Positions 43,319 to 51,158 of a DNA stretch of 64,000 nucleotides are shown piece by piece; position 1 is the first letter of the stretch; each line of letters opens with the position of its first letter. A program made the translations under genes and the position numbers. The DNA comes from Arthrobacter burdickii (GTDB lineage Bacteria; Actinomycetota; Actinomycetes; Actinomycetales; Micrococcaceae), in NCBI RefSeq assembly GCF_030433645.1, contig NZ_JAROCG010000002.1, forward strand, positions 124,001 through 188,000. Reading direction: 5' to 3'. A model generated the notes under the pieces. The model was not told the origin of the DNA and ran no database searches. It was given only the letters and a program-made list of their open reading frames with translations.

Positions 43319-43447
43319 TACCTCGCGGAAGGCGCGCAGACGACGGCGGCTATCGCCGGGACCCCGGAAGCTGCAGGGCAGGCGCGCCGGGCGGCCGAGG
43401 TGCTCATCGACGCGGCGCTGGGTGAAGGGGCCCTACGCGCGAGCTAG
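43319..43447 (+). pseudogene. Possible 3' remnant of an unidentified gene
   Basis: A frame of 42 codons ending in TAG reads YLAEGAQTTAAIAG, then a helical RRAAEVLIDAALGEGAL tail. Third positions are about 80% G or C as in real genes here, but there is no start or ribosome site and the family is not recognisable. It overlaps the end of the convergent acetyltransferase by 4 bases. It may be chance. Confidence 0.2.
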
Positions 43448-43737
43448 CCCACCAGGTCCTGGTACTCGGGGTGATCCTCGATGAAGGCCGCCACGAACTC
43501 GCACTGCGGCACCACGGTGAGGTGCTGCGCGCGTGCGTCGTCGAGGGCGAACCGGATCAGGGTGCTGCCGATGCCATGGCCCTCGACCTCTTCGTCGACC
43601 ACCGTGTGCGTGAAGACGATGGTGTCACCGGACCGTTCGTACGCCGCCATGCCTGCAGGGTCGCCGTCGAGGTTCGCGATGTAGCGGCTCTTCGCCTCGT
43701 TGTTCGTGACCTGGATCCCGCTGTTCTCGGAGCTCAT
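43444..43737 (-). CDS. Small GNAT-family N-acetyltransferase (YjdJ-like)
   Basis: A 97-residue minimal acetyltransferase. ATG 43737 has GAAGGTGA upstream and is preferred over an in-frame start 36 bases earlier. VDEEVEGHGIGSTLIRFAL is the acetyl-CoA motif (EGHGIGS), and CEFVAAFIEDHPEYQDLV is the conserved end of this short family. The substrate is unknown; the family is widespread and poorly characterised. Confidence 0.9.
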   Translation of the reverse strand: MSSENSGIQVTNNEAKSRYIANLDGDPAGMAAYERSGDTIVFTHTVVDEEVEGHGIGSTLIRFALDDARAQHLTVVPQCEFVAAFIEDHPEYQDLVG

Positions 43738-43796
43738 GCTGTCACCTTCGCATTGACCATGAGAACGGGTCAACGAGCCGTCCCCGCGGTCCGGTG

Positions 43797-44174
43797 CTAG
43801 TCGCGCGAAGCCGGTCGCGTAGCGTGCCCGGCTGTGCTGCCGTCGAGCAGCCAGGCGAGCGCTTCGGTCTCGGAGCAGAAATAGCGCGTGACGGTGGGGG
43901 AGCGGTGGGAGAACGCCGACATCACCTCGTCGACGGCGTCCTCACCCACGACGGCGACTCTCGAGAACCCGCGGTAGGCAGCCATTCCCACGCGTGCTTC
44001 AGGGGTGATCCCGGTGATGCCATGCATGTGGACCAGGAGCGGCAGTGCGGTGGGACCGTGGAATTCTGCCAGGGCGCGGGCGGCGGCAACGGCATGCGCA
44101 TGGGTGATCTCGACGCCGCGCTTCCACCGAAGCCTCAGGATTCCCCTGTCGAGGTGCGCACTGAATGGGTCCAT
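43797..44174 (-). CDS. STAS/SpoIIAA-like small protein
   Basis: A 125-residue protein with alternating strands and helices resembling the SpoIIAA-like fold found in many Arthrobacter relatives. It begins with a short strand pair (ILRLRWKRGVEIT), then LPLLVHMHGITGITPEAR, where anti-sigma antagonists have their conserved strand, and ends in the helix SETEALAWLL. The usual phosphorylatable Ser is not obvious. A regulatory or stress role is only inference. Confidence 0.7.
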   Translation of the reverse strand: MDPFSAHLDRGILRLRWKRGVEITHAHAVAAARALAEFHGPTALPLLVHMHGITGITPEARVGMAAYRGFSRVAVVGEDAVDEVMSAFSHRSPTVTRYFCSETEALAWLLDGSTAGHATRPASRD

Positions 44175-44314
44175 CGAGGTCCTTTACCGAGGGTAGAAGC
44201 AGTAGCTTGACAGCGTAGCAAGGTGGACTGGCTGGTTCAGCCTCCTTGTCGGTTTTCCGACTCCACCTGAGCGCTTCGGGCTCCCAGGGCGATGCGGGCT
44301 GTAGCGTCTGATCC

Positions 44315-45073
44315 ATGACACTGAGCATTCTGGTGACCGGCGCGAGCCGCGGGATCGGCGCCGCCATCGCCCATGAGCTAGCCGGACGGGGACATCGCAT
44401 CGCCGTGCATGCGGGACGCGATGCGGCGGCGGCCCTGGTGGTTCGTGACGCACTGCCCGGTACCGGTCACGCCGTCGTAGTCGGCGATGTCGCCGATCCG
44501 GAGGAGTGCGTACGGATCGTCGATGAAACCGTGCGGGAACTCGGCGGGGTCGACGTCCTCGTGAACAATGCAGGGATTTTTGAGGCGCATCCTGTTGTCC
44601 GGGCATCCTTCGACGACTGGCAGCATGCCTGGCGCCGCACTCTCGCCGTCAACCTGCTGGGGCCGGCGAACCTGGCCTGGCTCGTGGCGCGCCACCTCCT
44701 GGATCGGCCAGCCGGTCCCGAGGGCGGTCGGTTGATCAGTGTGGGCTCCCGCGGCGCCTACCGAGGCGAACCCCTGACCCCTGCCTACGGGGCGAGTAAG
44801 GCTGCGCTCCATTCGATGACCCAGTCGCTGGCCGTTGCGCTCGCGCCCTCCGGCATTCTCTCTGCGGCGGTCGCACCGGGTTTCGTCGAGACGGACATGG
44901 GACGGTCGGTGCTCGACAGCCCGGAGGGTGACGCGGTCCGGGCACAGAGTCCGTTCAACCGCGTGGCGACGCCGGAGGAGGTGGCGCAGACCGTGGCATG
45001 GCTTGCCACGGATGCTCCGCTCTGGGTCAGCGGCACCGTGGTCGACGTGAACGGTGCGTCCTACCTCCGCTGA
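44315..45073 (+). CDS. Short-chain dehydrogenase/reductase (FabG-like)
   Basis: A 252-residue classical SDR. NAD(P) loop VTGASRGIGAAIA, LVNNAGIFE, catalytic Ser in LISVGSRG and YGASK. The segment VAPGFVETDMG and the ending SGTVVDVNGASYLR are typical. The substrate is not predictable. It is separated from the methionine operon by the SAM-IV riboswitch region. Confidence 0.92.
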   Translation: MTLSILVTGASRGIGAAIAHELAGRGHRIAVHAGRDAAAALVVRDALPGTGHAVVVGDVADPEECVRIVDETVRELGGVDVLVNNAGIFEAHPVVRASFDDWQHAWRRTLAVNLLGPANLAWLVARHLLDRPAGPEGGRLISVGSRGAYRGEPLTPAYGASKAALHSMTQSLAVALAPSGILSAAVAPGFVETDMGRSVLDSPEGDAVRAQSPFNRVATPEEVAQTVAWLATDAPLWVSGTVVDVNGASYLR

Positions 45074-45160
45074 CGGATTGCTGATCGTGAGGCATGGCTG
45101 ATCGTGACGCACTGTGACGGGTGCTTGTGGACGCCGGCGAGGGCGGGCACCTAGGCTCAT

Positions 45161-45275
45161 CACCAGAATCAAGAGCTCCAACGTCAAACCCTGGTTTGTT
45201 GGACGGCAACCCTCTCGCTGTAGCGGGGTGCCCCAGGTGAGGATTCGGCCCGGCATGCATCATGCGGGCAAGTAT
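45161..45275 (+). promoter_or_regulatory. SAM-IV riboswitch
   Basis: The RNA contains the SAM-IV core in order: an outer stem GAATC (45166-45170) with GATTC (45242-45246), the hairpin CCAACGTCAAACC..GGTTTGTTGG (45178-45202), ACGGCAACCCTC, a variable hairpin, and GCGGGGTGCCCCAGGTGA. A further hairpin, GGCATG..CATGC, follows at about 45251-45264, as in the class. SAM binding should repress the downstream methionine/sulfur operon. Confidence 0.9.
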
Positions 45276-45317
45276 GGCGCTTCCTCCACGGCAGTGCCCT
45301 GACATGAGGATTTTTTC

Positions 45318-46706
45318 ATGCCCGCATCACCGCGCCATATCCGCTTCAATGCCTTCGACATGAACTGCGTGGGCCACCAGTCGCCTGGCCTGTGGCGGCA
45401 CCCGGACGATCAGTCGTGGCGCTACAAGGACCTGCGCTACTGGGCCGACCTCGCGAAGACGCTGGAGAAGGGACTGTTCGACGGCATCTTCATCGCCGAC
45501 GTCCTCGGCACCTACGACGTCTACGGCGGTTCCAACGAGGCCACGCTGCGCCAGGGGACGCAGACCCCGGTCAACGATCCGTTCCTGCTCGTCTCCGCCA
45601 TGGCCCTTGTCACGGAGCACCTCGGCTTCGGTGTCACGGCGGGCACGGCCTACGAGCACCCCTACCCGTTCGCACGCCGGCTCTCCACGCTCGACCACCT
45701 CACCAATGGCAGGGTCGGCTGGAACGTGGTCACGGGTTACCTGCCCTCCGCCGCGCGGAATATGGGCAACGAGGACCAGCTCGAGCACGACGAACGCTAC
45801 AACCACGCGGACGAGTACCTCGAGGTGCTTTACAAGCTGCTCGAGGGGTCCTGGGAGGACGACGCGGTGATCCGGGACCGCGAGACCGGGGTCTTCACCG
45901 ACCCGGCCAAGGTCCACGACATCAACCATGACGGCACGTACTTCACAGTTCCGGGGATCCACCTCAGCGAGCCCTCGCTGCAGCGCACGCCCGTGATCTA
46001 CCAGGCCGGTGCCTCATCACGCGGGATCGCCTTTGCTGCGGGGAACGCCGAGGCGGTCTTCGTCGGTGCACCCACCAAAGCGATCCTCAAGGACGCCGTG
46101 AAGAAGATCCGCGACGCGGTCGAGGCCGAAGGACGCGACCGCTACTCCGTGCGGATCTACACCATGCTCACTGTCATCACGGACGAGACGGAGGAGAAGG
46201 CCCAGGCCAAGCACGCCGAGTACCAGCAGTACGTCAGCTACGAAGGAGCCCTCGTGCTGCTGTCGGGCTGGCTGGGCATCGATCTCAGCGTCTACGACCC
46301 CGACGAGCCCATCGGCAATGTGAAATCGAACGCCATTCAGTCCGCCGTCGCGAACTTCCAGAAGGTGAACGACGACGGCGAACCCTGGACCGTGCGCGAC
46401 ATCGCCGAGTGGGCAGGTATCGGGGGGCTTGGTCCGCGCATCATCGGGTCCGGGGCGCAGGTCGCCGACGAGCTCCAGGCCTGGGTCGAGGAGACCGACG
46501 TCGACGGCTTCAACCTGGCGTACGCCATCACACCTGGATCCTTCGAGGACGTCATCCAGTACGTGGTTCCCGAGCTCCAGAAGCGCGGTGCCTATCCGAC
46601 GGAATACGTCGAGGGAACCCTGCGCAACAAGCTGTTCGGCAAGGGTGACCGCCTGCCCGAGGAGCACCGCGGAGCGCGATTCCGGCTCGAGTCCGTCCGC
46701 CCCTGA
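45318..46706 (+). CDS. LLM-class flavin-dependent monooxygenase (NtaA/SnaA/DszA type)
   Basis: A 462-residue FMNH2-dependent monooxygenase of the NtaA/SnaA/DszA/MsuD-like branch. It opens with IRFNAFDMNCVGHQSPGLW and has GLFDGIFIADVLGTYDVYGG, the substrate loop HLTNGRVGWNVVTGY and ERYNHADEYLEVLYKLLEGS, followed by VIYQAGASSRGIAFAA. It is under the SAM-IV riboswitch and ahead of metNIQ, so it most likely releases sulfur from an organosulfur compound imported by the transporter. No flavin reductase is adjacent. Confidence 0.92.
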   Translation: MPASPRHIRFNAFDMNCVGHQSPGLWRHPDDQSWRYKDLRYWADLAKTLEKGLFDGIFIADVLGTYDVYGGSNEATLRQGTQTPVNDPFLLVSAMALVTEHLGFGVTAGTAYEHPYPFARRLSTLDHLTNGRVGWNVVTGYLPSAARNMGNEDQLEHDERYNHADEYLEVLYKLLEGSWEDDAVIRDRETGVFTDPAKVHDINHDGTYFTVPGIHLSEPSLQRTPVIYQAGASSRGIAFAAGNAEAVFVGAPTKAILKDAVKKIRDAVEAEGRDRYSVRIYTMLTVITDETEEKAQAKHAEYQQYVSYEGALVLLSGWLGIDLSVYDPDEPIGNVKSNAIQSAVANFQKVNDDGEPWTVRDIAEWAGIGGLGPRIIGSGAQVADELQAWVEETDVDGFNLAYAITPGSFEDVIQYVVPELQKRGAYPTEYVEGTLRNKLFGKGDRLPEEHRGARFRLESVRP

Positions 46707-46728
46707 CGCCCCACTGACCTGACGCGGA

Positions 46729-46747
46729 CCGCCGGGGTTCCCGGCGG
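46729..46747 (+). terminator. Intra-operon hairpin between monooxygenase and metN
   Basis: CCGCCGGG (46729-46736), GTT, CCCGGCGG (46740-46747) form a perfect 8-bp stem in the 122-base gap. It may lower transcription into metN or protect the upstream mRNA. Confidence 0.4.
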
Positions 46748-46828
46748 CCGAACCCGCAGCACCGTCCATCCCTTCCCTGCTGCCCACCCATTCGACGCTT
46801 CCCACCCGCATCCTGCCCAAGGAATCCC

Positions 46829-47869
46829 ATGATCTCGCTTCGACAACTGACCAAGACCTACGGTCGCGGGCACGCTGCCGTCACCGTACTCGACCACCTC
46901 GATTTCGAGGTGCCCACCGGCCGCATCGCCGCTGTCGTCGGTCCGAGCGGTGCAGGCAAGAGCACCCTCGCCCAGTGCATCAACCTGCTTGAACGTCCGA
47001 CGTCGGGCGCCGTCGTCGTCAATGGAGAGGAACTCTCGGGCCTGCCGGAGAAGCGTCTGCGCGAGGCGCGCCGCCGCATCGGCACGGTGTTCCAGTCCTC
47101 GAGCCTGCTCAGCCGCAGGACCGCCGCGGAGAACATCGCCTTGCCCCTCGAGTACCTCGGCGTCACTCCTGGCGAGGCACGGGCTCGTGTTGCCGAGTTG
47201 CTGGACCGGGTGGGGCTGTCGGACAAGGCCGGCCACTACCCGTTCCAGCTCTCTGGCGGCCAGGCGCAGCGCGTGGGGATTGCTCGGGCGCTCGCGCTGC
47301 GGCCGTCCATCCTCCTGGCGGACGAGGCGACCTCAGGGCTCGATCCGGAGACCACCCGGTCCGTCGTCGGTCTCATCCGCCAACTGCGCAACGACCTCGA
47401 CCTCACCGTCGTCTTCATCACGCACGAGATGGACACCGTGCGGCAGGTCGCCGACACGGTGGCGCGGCTGGACCACGGTCGCATCGTCGAGCAGGGCGAC
47501 CTCGTGGAACTCCTGACCTCGCACACTTCGCTGCTCGGGCGGTCGCTGCAGCCCCGGCGCGGCCACGCCGGGCCGGAGGCTGGAACCCGTACCTGGTACG
47601 TCACCTATGACTCGACCGATGTGCCCGGCGACTGGATCCAGCGGCTCACCGGGGACCTCGGTGCCGTCGTGCATCTTCTGGGTGCCTCCGTCGAGACGGT
47701 CCACGGTGTCAACACCGGGAGCGCGACGCTCGGCATCGGGACCGACGACGACGCGCGGGTCCATGGTGCGCTCGCACGCTACGGACTCAGCGGAACGCCC
47801 GACGGCGGTGGAGGCAGTCGGTCGCACCAGTTCCTCACGGCCGAGGCCGTGCTGGAGGACGTGGCATGA
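46829..47869 (+). CDS. metN: Methionine ABC transporter ATP-binding protein
   Basis: A 346-residue ATPase. Walker A GPSGAGKST is near residue 38, signature LSGGQAQRV near 140, Walker B ILLADEAT near 160, and the switch His in VFITHEMDTV. Residues about 260-345 are the C-terminal regulatory NIL domain (YVTYDSTDVPGDWIQRLTG), which binds methionine and inhibits transport in MetN. It overlaps metI by 4 bases and is under the SAM-IV riboswitch. Confidence 0.95.
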   Translation: MISLRQLTKTYGRGHAAVTVLDHLDFEVPTGRIAAVVGPSGAGKSTLAQCINLLERPTSGAVVVNGEELSGLPEKRLREARRRIGTVFQSSSLLSRRTAAENIALPLEYLGVTPGEARARVAELLDRVGLSDKAGHYPFQLSGGQAQRVGIARALALRPSILLADEATSGLDPETTRSVVGLIRQLRNDLDLTVVFITHEMDTVRQVADTVARLDHGRIVEQGDLVELLTSHTSLLGRSLQPRRGHAGPEAGTRTWYVTYDSTDVPGDWIQRLTGDLGAVVHLLGASVETVHGVNTGSATLGIGTDDDARVHGALARYGLSGTPDGGGGSRSHQFLTAEAVLEDVA

Positions 47870-48570
47870 GCGCCCTCATTCTTCCCCGCGCCGACGTTCC
47901 CCTCAACGACCTGCCGGCGCTGCTGCTGCCCGCCTATGGCGAGACCTTGACGATGGTCGGCATCGTCATGGCGGTCGTCCTCGTCATCGGCACTCCACTC
48001 GGTGTCCTTCTCCACAACGTCGCGCCCGGTGGCCTCTACGAACGCCCCGCACTCCACGCGGCACTGAGCTGGATCATCAGCATTGGACGGTCCCTTCCGT
48101 TCCTGATCCTCATGGCGGCCATCGTTCCGTTCACCCGGTTCATCACCGGCACGAACATCGGCATCGCGGCCGCCGTCGTCCCCATGTCCCTCGCCGGTAT
48201 CGCATTCTTCACGCGTATCGTCGAGAACTCGCTGCGGTCCGTGCCGCCGTCCACGGTCCAGGTGGCCCGGGCCGCCGGTGGGTCCAACCTGCAGATCATG
48301 CGCACGGCACAGTTCAGCGAAGCTGTCCCGGCAGTCATCGGCGGGCTCACCATCCAGGTGATCGCGATGATCGAGTACTCGGCGATCGCGGGCACCATCG
48401 GTGCCGGCGGCATCGGGTACGTGGCCGTCACCTACGGTTACCAGCGCTTCGACAACACCGTCATGCTCGCGACGATCGTGGTCCTGGTGGTGACGGTCGC
48501 TCTCGTCCAGATCGTCGGAGACCGCCTCGTACGCTTCACGACGCCGCAGAAGCGACTGCAGCGCGCCTGA
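47866..48570 (+). CDS. metI: Methionine ABC transporter permease
   Basis: A 234-residue permease with five to six hydrophobic helices. The cytoplasmic EAA-like loop, VARAAGGSNLQIMRTAQF, contacts MetN, and ALSWIISIGRSLPFLILMAA is highly characteristic of MetI. ATG overlaps the metN stop. It ends 90 bases before metQ. Confidence 0.95.
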   Translation: MSALILPRADVPLNDLPALLLPAYGETLTMVGIVMAVVLVIGTPLGVLLHNVAPGGLYERPALHAALSWIISIGRSLPFLILMAAIVPFTRFITGTNIGIAAAVVPMSLAGIAFFTRIVENSLRSVPPSTVQVARAAGGSNLQIMRTAQFSEAVPAVIGGLTIQVIAMIEYSAIAGTIGAGGIGYVAVTYGYQRFDNTVMLATIVVLVVTVALVQIVGDRLVRFTTPQKRLQRA

Positions 48571-48660
48571 CGTTCCCGCGCTTCACCCCCGCGCATCCTC
48601 TCCCGTTCATTCATGCTCATCCCACCCCTGCGCCTCGAGCGCGCCCAGAAAGGCATTGTC

Positions 48661-49593
48661 ATGTCCGAAAACACCACTCCCGAGCCGACTTCGACGACTT
48701 CCTCACCGGCCGGTGCGGACCATGGATTTACCCTCCGAAAGCGGCGCAAGGCACCCTGGATCGCAGGCGGAGCCGTCGCCGTCCTGGCCGCCGGCACCTT
48801 CATCGCCGTGCCACTGCTCAACCCGTCCGAGTCTGCGGCAGAAACGGAAGGCGCAACCCTCCTCGTTGCAACTGCCGAGGGGAACCACGCGGAGCAGGCG
48901 CTCATCGAATTCATCGACAGGGATGTAGCGCCGAAGTACGGCATCGACATCGAGTTCAAGGGATTGAGCGATAGCAACACCATCAACCGGGCCGTCAGCG
49001 AGGGCGAGGTCGCCGCGACGGTGTACCAGCACGAGCTGTGGCTCGGACAGGTGCTGGAGGCCAACCCGGACTTCCGTGAGACGGCAGTGGCGCCCGTCTT
49101 CCGCTGGGGATTCGGCATCTGGTCCGACAAGTACACGAGCGTGGACCAGATTCCCGATGGCGGCACCGTCTCCCTCTACTCGGACCCGGCAAACGAGGCC
49201 CAGGGTCTCTGGCTGCTGGAGCGGGCAGGGCTGATCACGCTCAAGGGGGGCACCGACAAGTGGGAGGCGACGCAGGATGACATCGCGTCGAATCCGAAGA
49301 ACCTGAAGTTCACGCTCCTCGACTTCGGCGCCCAGTCCCGGGCACTGCCGGACCTGGACGCTGCCGTCGGTTACACCGAGTACTACACCGCGGCCAAGGT
49401 TCCGCTCGAGAAGCAGATCTTCGCGCCCCCGGCACCCGATGAGTTCGCCGCACAACTCACGGTCGGCACCGATTACATCGATACGGACAACATCAAGAAG
49501 CTCACCGAGGCGTTCGCCGACCCCGCCGTGCAGGAGTTCCTGCGCACGGATCCCTCGGTGAAGGACCTGCTGCTGCCCATTGAAGCCCCCTGA
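48661..49593 (+). CDS. metQ: Methionine ABC transporter substrate-binding protein (NlpA family) with a membrane anchor
   Basis: A 310-residue NlpA/MetQ protein. ATG 48661 follows AGAAAGG. It binds methionine (L or D) outside the cell: LLVATAEGNHAEQALIEF, YTEYYTAAKVPLEKQIF and the ending QEFLRTDPSVKDLLLP are typical of the fold. The N-terminus is odd: a 30-residue Thr/Pro-rich polar stretch, then KRRK and a 20-residue hydrophobic helix, with no Cys anywhere near it. There is thus no lipobox, and the protein is probably held by an uncleaved helix. Confidence 0.92.
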   Translation: MSENTTPEPTSTTSSPAGADHGFTLRKRRKAPWIAGGAVAVLAAGTFIAVPLLNPSESAAETEGATLLVATAEGNHAEQALIEFIDRDVAPKYGIDIEFKGLSDSNTINRAVSEGEVAATVYQHELWLGQVLEANPDFRETAVAPVFRWGFGIWSDKYTSVDQIPDGGTVSLYSDPANEAQGLWLLERAGLITLKGGTDKWEATQDDIASNPKNLKFTLLDFGAQSRALPDLDAAVGYTEYYTAAKVPLEKQIFAPPAPDEFAAQLTVGTDYIDTDNIKKLTEAFADPAVQEFLRTDPSVKDLLLPIEAP

Positions 49594-49718
49594 ACACAGC
49601 GGGGCGGAACCGGGAATAGCCCTGCGCCGGGGGCTGAACCCCCGTCAGCGGGTGGCCAGCCCTCGGGCAAGGGGACTAGCGTCGAAAGCAAGACATCCGA
49701 CGACCTGAAGGAGTTCCC

Positions 49719-50378
49719 ATGTCACGCGTAGCCATCATCGGTGGACACGGAAAAGTAGCCCTGCACCTGACGAAGATCCTCACGAGTCAGGGCCACCAGG
49801 TGAGTTCGATCTTCCGCAACCAGGACCACGCTGCCGACGTCGAGCAGGCGGGCGGTACGCCTGTCGTGGCCGACGTCGCGGAGCTGTCGGTGGAGCAGAT
49901 GGCCGATCTCTTCCGCGGGCATGACGCCGTCGTGTGGTCTGCGGGTGCGGGCGGCAGCAGCCCGGAGGCCACCTACGCGGTCGATCGGGACGCAGCCATC
50001 CGGTCTATGGATGCAGCGACGGAAGCTTCGATCGGCCGCTACGTCATGGTCTCCTACCTCGGAGCCAGCAAGGACCACGGGGTGCCGAAGGACAACGGAT
50101 TCTTCCACTATGCGGAGGCGAAGGCAGCGGCGGATGAGCACCTGCGGAAGTCGGAACTCGCATGGACCATTCTCGGTCCTGGCTCCCTGACAACTGACCC
50201 TGGCACCGGCAAGATCGAGGTGTCGGACAAGCCGCAGCGGGACTCCGTTCCCCGCGAGGATGTCGCCCATGTGGCCGCAGTCGTGCTGGGTGATCTCGGA
50301 ACGGTGGACAAGACTATCCAGTTCAACAGCGGCGAGACGCCGATCGCGGAGGCAATCGAGGGGGCCTTGCAGCCATAA
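49719..50378 (+). CDS. NAD(P)-binding SDR-like protein (NmrA/YwnB type)
   Basis: A 219-residue atypical SDR. The nucleotide loop VAIIGGHGKVALHLTKIL fits GxxGxxx. VVWSAGAGGSSPE, YVMVSYLG and YAEAKAAADEHLRKS are the family segments, with Tyr and Lys as YAEAK. The length and motifs match YwnB/flavin-reductase-like NAD-binding proteins. The function is unknown. AAGGAG precedes the ATG. Confidence 0.88.
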   Translation: MSRVAIIGGHGKVALHLTKILTSQGHQVSSIFRNQDHAADVEQAGGTPVVADVAELSVEQMADLFRGHDAVVWSAGAGGSSPEATYAVDRDAAIRSMDAATEASIGRYVMVSYLGASKDHGVPKDNGFFHYAEAKAAADEHLRKSELAWTILGPGSLTTDPGTGKIEVSDKPQRDSVPREDVAHVAAVVLGDLGTVDKTIQFNSGETPIAEAIEGALQP

Positions 50379-50384
50379 GAACTA

Positions 50385-50417
50385 CGAAAGGCGGCGCTCG
50401 CTGAGCGCTGCCTTTCG
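50385..50417 (+). terminator. Hairpin terminator after the NAD-binding protein gene
   Basis: CGAAAGGCGGCGCTC (50385-50399) pairs with GAGCGCTGCCTTTCG (50403-50417), 15 pairs with one G-T wobble, around GCT. It starts 6 bases after the stop. Confidence 0.8.
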
Positions 50418-50486
50418 TGTGTCCACTGGGTCAGCGCGGTGTCGCTTCGGATAACTATGTTGCCCATCAACGTGAATCCGGATATG

Positions 50487-50524
50487 CGACGACGGCGCCC
50501 GGGCAAGCCCGGGCGCCGTCGTCG
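50487..50524 (-). terminator. Very stable 18-bp hairpin beyond the GH3 remnant
   Basis: The arms 50487-50504 and 50507-50524 pair perfectly over 18 bases around AA. It lies 23 bases after the stop of the leftward GH3 remnant, so it probably served as that gene's terminator, and still separates it from the rightward gene. Confidence 0.75.
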
Positions 50525-50547
50525 TGCCGTGTCGGTAGCTATAGGTG

Positions 50548-51096
50548 TCAGTAGCTGAGGCCGAAACCGAACGGGTACAGCTCGCCGTCGGTCGTCTCCT
50601 TGTAGCGGGGCAGGTCGCTGTACTGCTCGCGGATGGCCAGGCTGGTGCCTGCGAGGGCGAACGGCAGCCTGCCCTGCGGGCTCACCTTGCCGGAGAGGAT
50701 GTCGAACAGGGCGGTGTCGCCCATGCCGAACCCGGCGATGATGCCGCCGGCGTCTCGGAGCCCGCTTGCCTCGTCGAGCACGTAGGGCTGGCGGAAGTAC
50801 ACGTGCAGGATCCCCTTGCTGGGGTCATCCACTTCCGACATGACCTCCTGGATCGTCTCGAGGGACGGGGCGACCTTCCACGACTGCGACTTCGCCATGC
50901 CCGTGAAATCCAAGACGCTGGGCTCCAGGGGAGCGAGCCGCCGAAGCGCAGGCCGTCGTCCGTGCAGGCGGGCGCACCTAAGGTGACGCACGCGTCCGCG
51001 GCACCGTAGGGGCTCTTTCCGTCGAGTCCCGCCACGCCGTCGAGGGTGAGGGGTTGATGTAGTCGGGCCATTTGTTGTCACCGCTGGCTGCGTTCC
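50548..51096 (-). pseudogene. Truncated, frameshifted GH3 beta-glucosidase
   Basis: The leftward remains encode the C-terminal part of a family 3 glycoside hydrolase: DNKWPDYINP, then a frameshift near 51055 to LTLDGVAGLDGKSPYGAA, then a second near 50930 to FTGMAKSQSWKV and the diagnostic end GELYPFGFGLSY. About 175 residues of a protein normally above 550 remain, with the catalytic N-terminal part missing. The upstream edge meets the divergent LacI gene. It may have been part of the regulon now represented by the hexuronate operon. Confidence 0.8.
51067..51080. promoter_or_regulatory. LacI operator candidate upstream of the regulator
   Basis: GCCATTTGTTGTCA matches, at 13 of 14 positions, the reverse complement of the site before uxaC (52216-52229). 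It is 78 bases upstream of the LacI start and lies within the end of the GH3 remnant, so it could serve autoregulation and the lost GH3 gene's promoter region. Confidence 0.5.
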
Positions 51097-51158
51097 GAGG
51101 AGACCTGCAGTTGCCACGAGTTGCCATCGCTGGGCCTAGGATTGGCGCGGAGGTGGAG

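Noticed and set aside
49629-49643. GGGGG-CTGAA-CCCCC hairpin after metQ as a terminator
   Set aside because: Only a 5-bp stem without T-tract, in a very GC-rich gap; too weak to list as a feature.
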